Source of the DNA: JAHJRN01 sp043805355
GTDB lineage: Bacteria; Patescibacteriota; Patescibacteriia; 2-12-FULL-60-25
Reading direction: 5' to 3'
DNA length: 38,668 nucleotides
NCBI GenBank assembly: GCA_043805355.1
Contig: JAZDIB010000016.1
Coordinates: forward strand, 1 to 38,668
Shown one piece after another: positions 31,907 through 38,668 of this stretch. Below the pieces are notes generated by a model. The model worked only from the letters and a program-made list of their open reading frames with translations. It did no database searches and was not told where the DNA came from. A program made the position numbers and the translations under genes. Each line of letters opens with the position of its first letter. Within the stretch, counting starts at the first letter, position 1.

Positions 31907-33108
31907 CGACCTCCTGCCAGCTCTGCCGATCCGCGGACCTCGTCCCCGTGATCGACCTCGGCCACCATCCGCTCGCGGACACGTTCCTGCCTGCCGACCG
32001 GCTCGACCAGGAGGAGACGACCTATCCCCTTCGCGTGCTCCTCTGCCGCGGATGCGGATACGCGACGCTCCACTACGTCGTCCCGCCCGAAGAGCGGTAC
32101 CAGAAGACCGACTACAGCTACACGTCCGCGAACTCGCCGGTCGCGGTGAAGCATTTCGCGGACATGGCCGAGGACATCGGGACCGTGGCCGGCATCGAGT
32201 CCTCCGACCTCGTCGTGGACATCGGCAGCAGCGACGGCACGCTCCTCAAGGCGTTCCGCGACCGTTCCGGCTGCGCCGTCCTGGGCATCGAGCCGGCGCC
32301 GAACATCGCGAAGCTGGCCTCGGATGGCGGTGTCCCGACGATCCAGGACTTCTTCGGCGAGTCCGTCGCGGAGCGGATCCTCGCGCAGGGCAAGGCGAAG
32401 GCCATCACCGCGAACAACGTCTTCAACCACATCACGGACCTCCCGGACTTCATGACGAACATCGCCAAGGTCCTCGCGGACGACGGGCTGTTCGTGTTCG
32501 AGGCGCCCTCGCTCCTGGAACTCGTGCGCCGCCTCGCGTTCGACACGATCTACCTGGAACACGTCTCCTATTTCGGCATCAAGCCGCTCGCGCGGTTCTT
32601 CAGAGCGTTTGAGCTATCCATCCGACGCATCGAGACGAACGACTACATGGGCGGGTCCATGCGCGTCTTCGTGGGTAAACGAGCTTCGGACGACGACGTG
32701 GTCTCCTCGTTCATCGAAGAGGAAGAAGCGGCCGGCATCTACGACCCCGCGACCTACCGCGTCTTCATGGAGAAGGTCCGGCGGTTCAAGATGGACCTGT
32801 GCCGACAGGTCTACGACATCAAGGCGAAGGGCGGGATCATCGTCGCGATCGGCGCGGCGACCAAAGGCAACACCTTGCTGAACACCTGCAAGCTGGACCG
32901 CACGGTCCTCGAATGCGTGACGGACAGCTCCCCGCTCAAGATCGGGAAATTCCTGCCCGGCTCGCATCTCCCCATCGTCGCGGACGCGGACATCCCTGCG
33001 GACGCGACGCACGGGCTCATCCTGCCGTGGAACATCGGCGCGTTCCTCAAGGACAAACTCAAGCATCTTAATCTCGAATTCATCATTCCTCACATGGACA
33101 CGCTATGA
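31903..33108 (+). CDS. Sugar C-methyltransferase (NovU/TylCIII type)
   Basis: A 401-residue SAM enzyme that adds a methyl branch to a keto-deoxysugar nucleotide. Three expected parts are visible: an N-terminal zinc site (Cys5, Cys8, Cys48, Cys51; PF08421), a class I SAM domain with VVDIGSSDGTLLKAF, and a C-terminal Methyltransf_14-like domain containing AIGAATKGNTLLN. IYLEHVSYFG is the usual catalytic His-containing block. Its presence predicts a branched-chain sugar in the glycan. The ATG overlaps the preceding stop as ATGA, and the following cupin gene overlaps its stop the same way. Confidence 0.9.
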   Translation: MTTSCQLCRSADLVPVIDLGHHPLADTFLPADRLDQEETTYPLRVLLCRGCGYATLHYVVPPEERYQKTDYSYTSANSPVAVKHFADMAEDIGTVAGIESSDLVVDIGSSDGTLLKAFRDRSGCAVLGIEPAPNIAKLASDGGVPTIQDFFGESVAERILAQGKAKAITANNVFNHITDLPDFMTNIAKVLADDGLFVFEAPSLLELVRRLAFDTIYLEHVSYFGIKPLARFFRAFELSIRRIETNDYMGGSMRVFVGKRASDDDVVSSFIEEEEAAGIYDPATYRVFMEKVRRFKMDLCRQVYDIKAKGGIIVAIGAATKGNTLLNTCKLDRTVLECVTDSSPLKIGKFLPGSHLPIVADADIPADATHGLILPWNIGAFLKDKLKHLNLEFIIPHMDTL

Positions 33109-33503
33109 TTTTCACCCATCTCCCCATCAACTTCGAGGACGGCCGCGGCTCCATCCGCGACATCTTCGCGCGCGAACCTAAGGACACCTGCACGATCATC
33201 GTATCGAAGAAGGGTGCAGTCCGCGGCAACCACTACCACAAGCAGAGCACGCAATACACCTACGTCGTGAGCGGGCAGCTCACCATGCTCTCGCAGAAGG
33301 TTGGCGAGACGGCCATCGAGAAGCACGTGCTGCGCGAGGGCGACATGATGACGCACGGCCCGAACGAGGCGCACGCCATGACCGCGGACGAGGACACGAC
33401 GTTCCTCGCGTTCGCGGACGGCCTCCGCGGCGGAGAGGACTACGAAAAAGACACGTTCCGGCTGGACGTGCCCCTTCAGGACCTGCCCGCGGCAACGTCC
33501 TGA
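33105..33503 (+). CDS. Cupin-fold sugar-modifying protein
   Basis: A 132-residue single-domain cupin. The metal-binding block GAVRGNHYHKQSTQYTYVVSG (about 38-58) and a later GDMMTHGPNEAHAM match cupins of polysaccharide clusters, for example the C-terminal domain of CapF and sugar 3- or 5-epimerases. It probably epimerises or isomerises a keto-sugar made by the neighbouring SDR and C-methyltransferase enzymes. It ends the plus-strand operon, and its last 28 bases overlap tail-to-tail with the opposing GT4 gene. Confidence 0.8.
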   Translation: MIFTHLPINFEDGRGSIRDIFAREPKDTCTIIVSKKGAVRGNHYHKQSTQYTYVVSGQLTMLSQKVGETAIEKHVLREGDMMTHGPNEAHAMTADEDTTFLAFADGLRGGEDYEKDTFRLDVPLQDLPAATS

Positions 33504-34681
33504 AACAGCTTGCCGAACCGCTCCACGATCATCGCGTCCGTGTACTTCAGGACCTCCTGTCGTCCGCCGGCGATGATGGTCTTCTTCAGTTCCGGATCCG
33601 AAAGGCGCTTAAGGTTGTCCGCGAACGACCGCGGATCCCCCTTCTTCGACACGAGGCCGGTCACGCCGTCCTTGAGGAACTCGTCGTAGACCGGGATGTC
33701 TGTGCCGAGGACCGGCACGCCGGCCGCGAACGACTCGAACACCGTGAGGCCGAAGCCCTCGTACCGGCTCGGCGCGAGCGTGGCTTCGGCGCGGGCATAC
33801 AGCCACGCCTTTTCCTCGTTAGAGATGCGGAACAGGAACGTCACCTGATCCGACAGGTCGAGCGCCGCGACACGGTCGATGGCTTCCTGATACTCCTCCG
33901 GGCTCGAGCTCGTCACGAACACGAGATGCTTGCGGATCCCTTCCTGCTTCAGCGACGCCAGCGCCTCCACGATCGTGTCCCACCCCTTCCGGCGCTTCAC
34001 CTGCCCGATGTAGAACAGAAACGTCTCCGGCGGCTCCATGCCTGACGGGAACGACGGTTTCCGTTCGACGACGTCCGGCTTCAGCGGGACACCCCACGGG
34101 ATCACGATGGAATCGCGCCCCATCTTCTCGCGGACCATGCGACGCTCGAATTCCGTGATGGTGACGAGCACGTCGGCCCGGACCAGCGGGACATGGAACG
34201 CGAAATTCTCCCAACAATCCGCGACCGCGCGCGTCCGGAACGCGCAGGACAGGAACGAACGCAAGGTCGTGATGGCTTTCGGCTTAGTGAAGATCGTCTC
34301 AAGTGGGTCGTCGCGGTCCCCGACGATGTACGGGTCATGCAGGAATCCGATGACCTGGAAGATGACCTTCGCCCCGACCAACCGCGCGGCCACGTACGCC
34401 CCGAGGTTCAGCCAGCTCCGGATGTGGCAGAGCATGACGACCTGCGGCCGCCACGCGAGGATCTGCCAGATGAGCCGCGGCGCGAACCCGACCTTCTGCG
34501 GACAGCGGAAGACCCGCACGCCTTTCCGGACCTTGTCGACGTATTCCGGATTGGACCTGATGCGGTACGTGAACATCCGGACGTCGTCTCCCCGCGCCGC
34601 GAGTCCCACGGACGCCACGAACTCCGCGAAGACGTCCAGGCGCACTTCCGCGCCGAATGGCGTCACGACCGCGATCTTCAT
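33476..34681 (-). CDS. Glycosyltransferase family 4
   Basis: A 401-residue retaining GT-B enzyme. The acceptor-side start KIAVVTPFGAEVR has the glycine-loop position of family 4; the donor domain shows FYIGQVKRRKGWDTIVEAL, an APSRYEGFGLTVFESFAAG block carrying the EX7E pair, and the usual VYDEFLKDGVTGLV. It should add an NDP-activated sugar to the lipid-linked chain. One base separates it from the GT-C gene upstream. The 3' end converges on the cupin gene with no space for a terminator. Confidence 0.9.
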   Translation of the reverse strand: MKIAVVTPFGAEVRLDVFAEFVASVGLAARGDDVRMFTYRIRSNPEYVDKVRKGVRVFRCPQKVGFAPRLIWQILAWRPQVVMLCHIRSWLNLGAYVAARLVGAKVIFQVIGFLHDPYIVGDRDDPLETIFTKPKAITTLRSFLSCAFRTRAVADCWENFAFHVPLVRADVLVTITEFERRMVREKMGRDSIVIPWGVPLKPDVVERKPSFPSGMEPPETFLFYIGQVKRRKGWDTIVEALASLKQEGIRKHLVFVTSSSPEEYQEAIDRVAALDLSDQVTFLFRISNEEKAWLYARAEATLAPSRYEGFGLTVFESFAAGVPVLGTDIPVYDEFLKDGVTGLVSKKGDPRSFADNLKRLSDPELKKTIIAGGRQEVLKYTDAMIVERFGKLFQDVAAGRS

Positions 34682-34682
34682 C

Positions 34683-36437
34683 CTAGAAGCCATAGACATA
34701 GACGTTCCCGACCTTACCGAACTCCTCGACGATTCCGATGAGCGTCCTCTCGTCCTCGCTGAGCGGCGTCTCGGACACCAGGACATCCACGCGGTACATA
34801 CGGATCTGCGCGGCCAGATCCCCTTTCAGGAATTCCGTGTACTCGGTGGCGAGCTCCACCTCTTTCGCGATGAGCCATGCGTCGCGCTCACGGCCGAACA
34901 GCGTCTCCCAATCATCGAAGAAATACCCGCGCACTTCTTCCGGATGCGCCTCAAAATGCGCACGGACCGAATCCGCCGTCACGCCGTTCAAGCGAAGGTA
35001 CACGAAATAATCATGGAGTACGCGTTCCTGCGGAATGCCGGAGAAGACCCAGGTCGTCGCGTATGTATTGCAGTGCGTATAGGACGGAATGATGCGGTTC
35101 AGGCGCTCTCCCTGTTCATTCACGAGGACGACGCAGTCCACTGGCTCGTTCGTTTCCAGCCAGGCGAAGAGCGGCGCATCGGCTTGCCTCCCGCGAAAAT
35201 CAGGAAGCACGGCAGCGGAACTCGTGGCGACACGGAGACCGAACGCCAGCGGAGCGACGATGCCGACGGCCGCGACCACTCCCCACGCCCACCGGATCCT
35301 CGGCCGCACAACCTCATGAATCGCGACGAGGCAGACGATCATGCAGAACGGGATGGAATACTGCACGAAGTGATGCGACCAGAGGTCCCGACCCGTGATG
35401 ACCTGCTGGTTGAACGCGATGACGCTCCCGAGAAGCAGGCTCGCGCAGAAGATCCACCACGGACGCGACGCGATTCCCTTCAGCTTCCGCGTCTTCAGCC
35501 ATTCGAGAAACGTCAATGCGATGAAGAACGCTAACGACGCGAGTACGACCTTGTTCAAGACCGGCGTGTGCGTGAAGGCGATGCCGTTCTTCGCGGACAC
35601 GGCACTGCCGTCGCCTAAGCTCATGCTCTGCAGAGCACCAAATAGATACGGCGAAGCTACCACAAGGTCCGCAACACCGGCGACGAATAGGTGTTTTACC
35701 ATCTTCCAATCCTTCAAGGCCGCGTACAGAATGAACAGGGATAACAGAACCGCAGAACCAATCATCCAACTGAAATAGTAGTTGTACAGCATGACGCCGG
35801 AGAGGGCACCTGCCGTGATGAACCATCGCATACGCTTCATCTCAAGCGCATTCTTCACGAGCAGAAGAGACGCGAAGAGCAGAAGCGCTCCGATGATGGG
35901 ATTCACAAGCCGCGTCCAAAGCGAAAGGTCCATACCTTGGACGGACCCTAAGAGATATCGGATGACGTAGGCGACGTTCGTGAACCCATACCCGAGCGTT
36001 ACCAACAGTCCCGCAGCAATGGTTGTCACGCGTCCATCGACGTGATTCGGCTCGGACACGAGCCGTCGCGTCATCGCGTAGACGAGGAGGAACAACAGCG
36101 CAGGGAACACGAATTTTGTGACGGGGACCACGACATCGGGATTGATGCCTGCCAGCATCGGGAGCGCATAGAAAAACTCCCCGAAGGGATACAGGAACGG
36201 ACGCGCATCCTTGTACTCTGCGAGAAAGACCGATCCGAGCATCGGATGCCCGTCCACGATTTCGTGGATACGGGCAAGGTAGATATCCTCGTCATCGAGG
36301 TACAGGAACGGGATGCCTTGGTAGCTCCCTCCTAGCGCACGGACGGCAAGAACACTCGGCGCCGCGGAAAGCGCGCCGACCACGAGCGCCATGACGAGCG
36401 CGAGCCAGTGGCGCTTCAAGACGGCTGGAATCTTCAT
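34683..36437 (-). CDS. Polytopic GT-C-like membrane protein (glycosyltransferase or polymerase)
   Basis: A 584-residue protein with roughly 11-13 membrane helices in the first two-thirds and a soluble C-terminal third of about 170 residues outside the membrane. After the first helix a long loop carries LYLDDEDIYLARIHEI, the acidic DD/DE pair expected of GT-C enzymes that use polyprenyl-phosphate sugars. The N-terminus MKIPAVLKRHWLALVMAL is a signal-anchor. It could add sugars from the lipid-phosphate donor made by the GT2/GtrA module, or serve as a Wzy-like polymerase, since no other clear polymerase is present. Overlap with the methyltransferase gene upstream is ATGA. Confidence 0.7.
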   Translation of the reverse strand: MKIPAVLKRHWLALVMALVVGALSAAPSVLAVRALGGSYQGIPFLYLDDEDIYLARIHEIVDGHPMLGSVFLAEYKDARPFLYPFGEFFYALPMLAGINPDVVVPVTKFVFPALLFLLVYAMTRRLVSEPNHVDGRVTTIAAGLLVTLGYGFTNVAYVIRYLLGSVQGMDLSLWTRLVNPIIGALLLFASLLLVKNALEMKRMRWFITAGALSGVMLYNYYFSWMIGSAVLLSLFILYAALKDWKMVKHLFVAGVADLVVASPYLFGALQSMSLGDGSAVSAKNGIAFTHTPVLNKVVLASLAFFIALTFLEWLKTRKLKGIASRPWWIFCASLLLGSVIAFNQQVITGRDLWSHHFVQYSIPFCMIVCLVAIHEVVRPRIRWAWGVVAAVGIVAPLAFGLRVATSSAAVLPDFRGRQADAPLFAWLETNEPVDCVVLVNEQGERLNRIIPSYTHCNTYATTWVFSGIPQERVLHDYFVYLRLNGVTADSVRAHFEAHPEEVRGYFFDDWETLFGRERDAWLIAKEVELATEYTEFLKGDLAAQIRMYRVDVLVSETPLSEDERTLIGIVEEFGKVGNVYVYGF

Positions 36438-37300
36438 GACCGTTTCCGCCCGATGAAATAGAACCCGAGCGCGATGTCGTCCGAGACGGCCATGCGGTTG
36501 AAGAGCAGGTCGAACACGTGCGCGAACGGGGTGAGAAGGGTCATCCCGACGAGCACCATGACCTCATGCAGACGCTTCGAACCGAACGACAGCGGGATCG
36601 CGATCCAGTAGATGAGGATCATGAAGAGGGCCGCCGTGGGTCCGTGCCGCAATCCCGAAGCGACCTCCTCGAATCCTGCGCGCGCCGCGACGAGCCGAAG
36701 CCCCTCCAGCGTCCAGCGGTAATAATCGTTCGGCGACGAGTGAAACGGATAGATGAACGGGACGGTGACGAAGCATGTGCCGCCCGGTTTCGTGACGCGC
36801 GACATCTCCTGCAACACGGCGTTCGGCTCGTCGATATGCTCGAGGACCGTGACGCACATCGTCTCGTCCACGCTGCCGTCCTTGAACGGCAGATGTCGGA
36901 TGTCTGCGATGATGTCCACGCCGGGGAATGCGAACATGTCCACGTTCATGGTGCCGGCAAGCTTATCCTGCGTCCCGGCGCCGAGGTTCAGCGTCACATG
37001 GCCCGGCGCGGAATACTTCCCGAGGAATTTCTTCGGCGAATATCCCCCGTTCGAGGCGCCGAAGATGCGGATGAGCACGTTATAGAACCACGCGGACCGC
37101 TTGAAGAAATTCTTGATGCCGATGAGGATGGAATCCGGGCGGTCCTCGGCCGGATGCGCGGACTGCAGCGTCACGAAACAGAGCCCGTCGCCGATTGCGG
37201 GATAGGACGCCCGGCACGACGGACAGGACGCGCCCCGGTCATCGAACACAAGGTCGACGCGGCAGGTCGGGCACCAGACGATTTCAAGGTTGGTCATCAT
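36434..37300 (-). CDS. SAM-dependent methyltransferase with zinc ribbon and C-terminal membrane segment
   Basis: A 288-residue protein. The N-terminus is a zinc ribbon (Cys10, Cys13, Cys26, Cys29) of the Trm112-like type; a class I SAM domain follows with LNLGAGT, MNVDMF, ADIRHLPFKDGSVD and the post-motif VTVLEHIDEPNAVLQE. Hydrophobic helices near the C-terminus (LFMILIYWIAIPLSF and VMVLVGMTLLTPF) suggest membrane association. It probably methylates a lipid-linked glycan, for example as a chain-end cap. It is coupled by ATGA to both flanking GT-C-like genes. Confidence 0.8.
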   Translation of the reverse strand: MMTNLEIVWCPTCRVDLVFDDRGASCPSCRASYPAIGDGLCFVTLQSAHPAEDRPDSILIGIKNFFKRSAWFYNVLIRIFGASNGGYSPKKFLGKYSAPGHVTLNLGAGTQDKLAGTMNVDMFAFPGVDIIADIRHLPFKDGSVDETMCVTVLEHIDEPNAVLQEMSRVTKPGGTCFVTVPFIYPFHSSPNDYYRWTLEGLRLVAARAGFEEVASGLRHGPTAALFMILIYWIAIPLSFGSKRLHEVMVLVGMTLLTPFAHVFDLLFNRMAVSDDIALGFYFIGRKRS

Positions 37301-38668
37301 CGGATTTCAGTGTCATCTTGGGCGCGGTATCGCAGGCCGTACGTGTCCCACTGCCAGAGCCGTACGATCCGCTCCTCAAAGTATGCGGAATCCATGAACT
37401 CGCCTTCGGGCCGGATCACGACATCATACGCATCCGTGACTTCGGCAGGAGGCGCGGCGTCTTTGCACCAATATGTCATGGAGAGCGGCTTCTGGCCATC
37501 CGGAGCAGGCAGGCTGGCCATATACGGATACAGGTCGGATTCGTACGGGAGGCAGGACGACGCGTACGCGAGGAAGGATGCCGAGTCGTGCCAGGCAGGC
37601 AGGAGCCGTCCGACGAACAGGACCGATGTGCCTTGCGGAAGCGATCGGACGTATTCCGCGGCCTTCATCTCGACGGGCTTCGCAGAGGCGAGGCGCATCC
37701 ACTGGATGTCGTTCGCAGACTGGAACAGGAACGCCGCGACCGTCAGGCCGACGATGGCGACCATGAACGGGCGGATGGCCTTGATGCGATCCCATTCCAT
37801 GGCGACGACGCCCCCGACGGACAGGATCATGAACAGGACAATCGGCATCGAATAGCGCGGCACGAATCCTTGGGAGGACGCGAAGAACGTGAAGTGAACG
37901 GCGATGGCGAGGCATACGGCCTGGAACCAGGTCGCCGCGTACAACCGACGGAACGTCAGGCCATATCCCACGAGGAGGACATAGGCGGCCGTGATGAACG
38001 GATGATTCAGGACGATGACTTTTACATAGAACCAGAGTCCCGGGAACGACAGGGTCGACCGATATCCCTCGGTCCGCGACATGCGCCACAGACGCAGGTA
38101 CGGGTCCGGCGCCCATGCCACGAGCGCGGCCATCCCGAGGAGGAGCGCTCCGCAATACCACCCGAACCGGATGAGTCTCGCGCGATCGTGCCGTCGGATC
38201 CACCGGACGAGGAACGGAAACCACATGATCTGATACAGCAGGGAAATATAGCTCACGCCGAATCCCGCGAGCGTGAGCGCGGCAAGAGCGACCCAGGGCT
38301 TCTTCGATTCGGATTCGTCGGCACGGAGCAGGAACCACGCGGTCCACGGGAGGGAGGCGACGATGAAGATCCAATGGCGGAACTCATGCGAATACTTGAA
38401 ATAGAAGAAGCTCGTGCCGAGGATCACGGCCGTCACGACCGCGATCCATACGCGTCGCGACGGATTCACGGACGGATGCATGAGGAGGCGCATCGTCCCC
38501 ACGAGGCCGAGAAGGCCAATGAGGACCGCAATCCAGCGCGCGAGATACAAGACACCGCCCCAGTCGTATGTCACGGCTGCTCGATAGGCATCGGCGGAAC
38601 GGACGCCAGCCGTGACGGCCTTGATCCCCGCGTCCGCGAGGACGGGCGGCAGGGCCATGACGGAAAGC
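37297..38668 (-). CDS. GT-C family membrane glycosyltransferase (ArnT/PMT-like), 5' end outside window
   Basis: At least 453 residues with about 10 membrane helices and a soluble C-terminal region. The frame stays open to the window edge (three more codons), and the Met at 38658 lies inside what should be the first extracytoplasmic loop. The usual first helix and the acidic catalytic motif are therefore missing and must lie beyond the edge. The stretch VTYDWGGVLYLARWIAVLIGLLGLVGT fits the second and third helices of PMT/ArnT-like enzymes. It would use a polyprenyl-phosphate sugar on the outer face. Confidence 0.72.
   Translation of the reverse strand, partial: LSVMALPPVLADAGIKAVTAGVRSADAYRAAVTYDWGGVLYLARWIAVLIGLLGLVGTMRLLMHPSVNPSRRVWIAVVTAVILGTSFFYFKYSHEFRHWIFIVASLPWTAWFLLRADESESKKPWVALAALTLAGFGVSYISLLYQIMWFPFLVRWIRRHDRARLIRFGWYCGALLLGMAALVAWAPDPYLRLWRMSRTEGYRSTLSFPGLWFYVKVIVLNHPFITAAYVLLVGYGLTFRRLYAATWFQAVCLAIAVHFTFFASSQGFVPRYSMPIVLFMILSVGGVVAMEWDRIKAIRPFMVAIVGLTVAAFLFQSANDIQWMRLASAKPVEMKAAEYVRSLPQGTSVLFVGRLLPAWHDSASFLAYASSCLPYESDLYPYMASLPAPDGQKPLSMTYWCKDAAPPAEVTDAYDVVIRPEGEFMDSAYFEERIVRLWQWDTYGLRYRAQDDTEIR

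Noticed and set aside
31986..31995. Partial copy of the CCTGCCTG repeat (and another at 37591-37603)
   Set aside because: Only one arm is present in each case and both fit normal coding sequence, so chance similarity in GC-rich DNA is enough.

Overview
This window is one continuous cell-surface glycan locus from a GC-rich bacterium. TGA is used freely as a stop, so the code is standard. Genes are tightly packed: at least fifteen junctions are 4-base ATGA overlaps, intergenic gaps never exceed about 150 bp, and few starts have a clear Shine-Dalgarno. Dispersed palindromes of the CCTGCCTG...CAGGCAGG and CCCCTTACGAAGGGG types, two unusually short UDP-sugar dehydrogenases and the packing would fit a high-GC member of the Candidate Phyla Radiation (Patescibacteria). 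That placement is inference only, because no ribosomal or other phylogenetic marker lies in the window.

Layout. (A) 1-3345, minus: a GtrA-like flippase, two tandem UXS-type SDR enzymes, a DPM1-like GT2 and the first codons of a probable DUF2304 protein; a polyprenyl-phosphate-sugar module. (B) 3435-4808, plus: the initiating polyprenyl-phosphate sugar-1-phosphate transferase (WbaP/WcaJ type). (C) 4959-25945, minus: 24 genes in two modules. The upstream module (25945 to 15285, own promoter at 25964-25992) encodes an SpsF-type cytidylyltransferase, a Gfo/Idh oxidoreductase, a DegT aminotransferase, an AAC(3)-type acyltransferase, AcpS, a DRE-TIM aldolase, an AMP-ligase, a VOC protein, a class I aminotransferase, a cyclase-family hydrolase, an acyl carrier protein and a GT-B-like protein. 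The downstream module (15226 to 4959, own extended -10 promoter at 15247-15275) is a pseudaminic-acid-type pathway: PseB, PseC, SpsF/PseF, HisH and HisF paralogues, a methylase, a WbpG/PseA amidotransferase, PseI, a formyltransferase and a TIM-barrel protein, followed by a UDP-sugar dehydrogenase and a 4-epimerase. (D) 26010-27518, minus: the Wzx flippase. (E) 27629-33503, plus: a KpsS-like transferase, a second short UDP-sugar dehydrogenase, two SDR epimerases, a NovU-type C-methyltransferase and a cupin. (F) 33476-38668, minus: a GT4, two large GT-C-like membrane proteins (one cut by the window edge) and a membrane-anchored methyltransferase.

How it may work together. B primes the lipid carrier; GT4, KpsS-like and GT-B-like enzymes extend the glycan; Wzx exports it. 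Module A makes and flips a lipid-phosphate sugar that GT-C enzymes add outside the membrane. The Pse module makes a CMP-nonulosonate that is probably N-formylated (a formyltransferase stands where PseH would be) and amidinated. The most unusual part is the upstream module: a self-contained ACP, AcpS, ligase and acyltransferase set with an aldolase, VOC protein, cyclase and aminotransferase. It looks like a pathway for building an uncommon acyl or amino-acyl group on a carrier protein and attaching it to an amino sugar, or alternatively for making a second ulosonic acid by aldol chemistry. No complete description of this gene combination is known to me.
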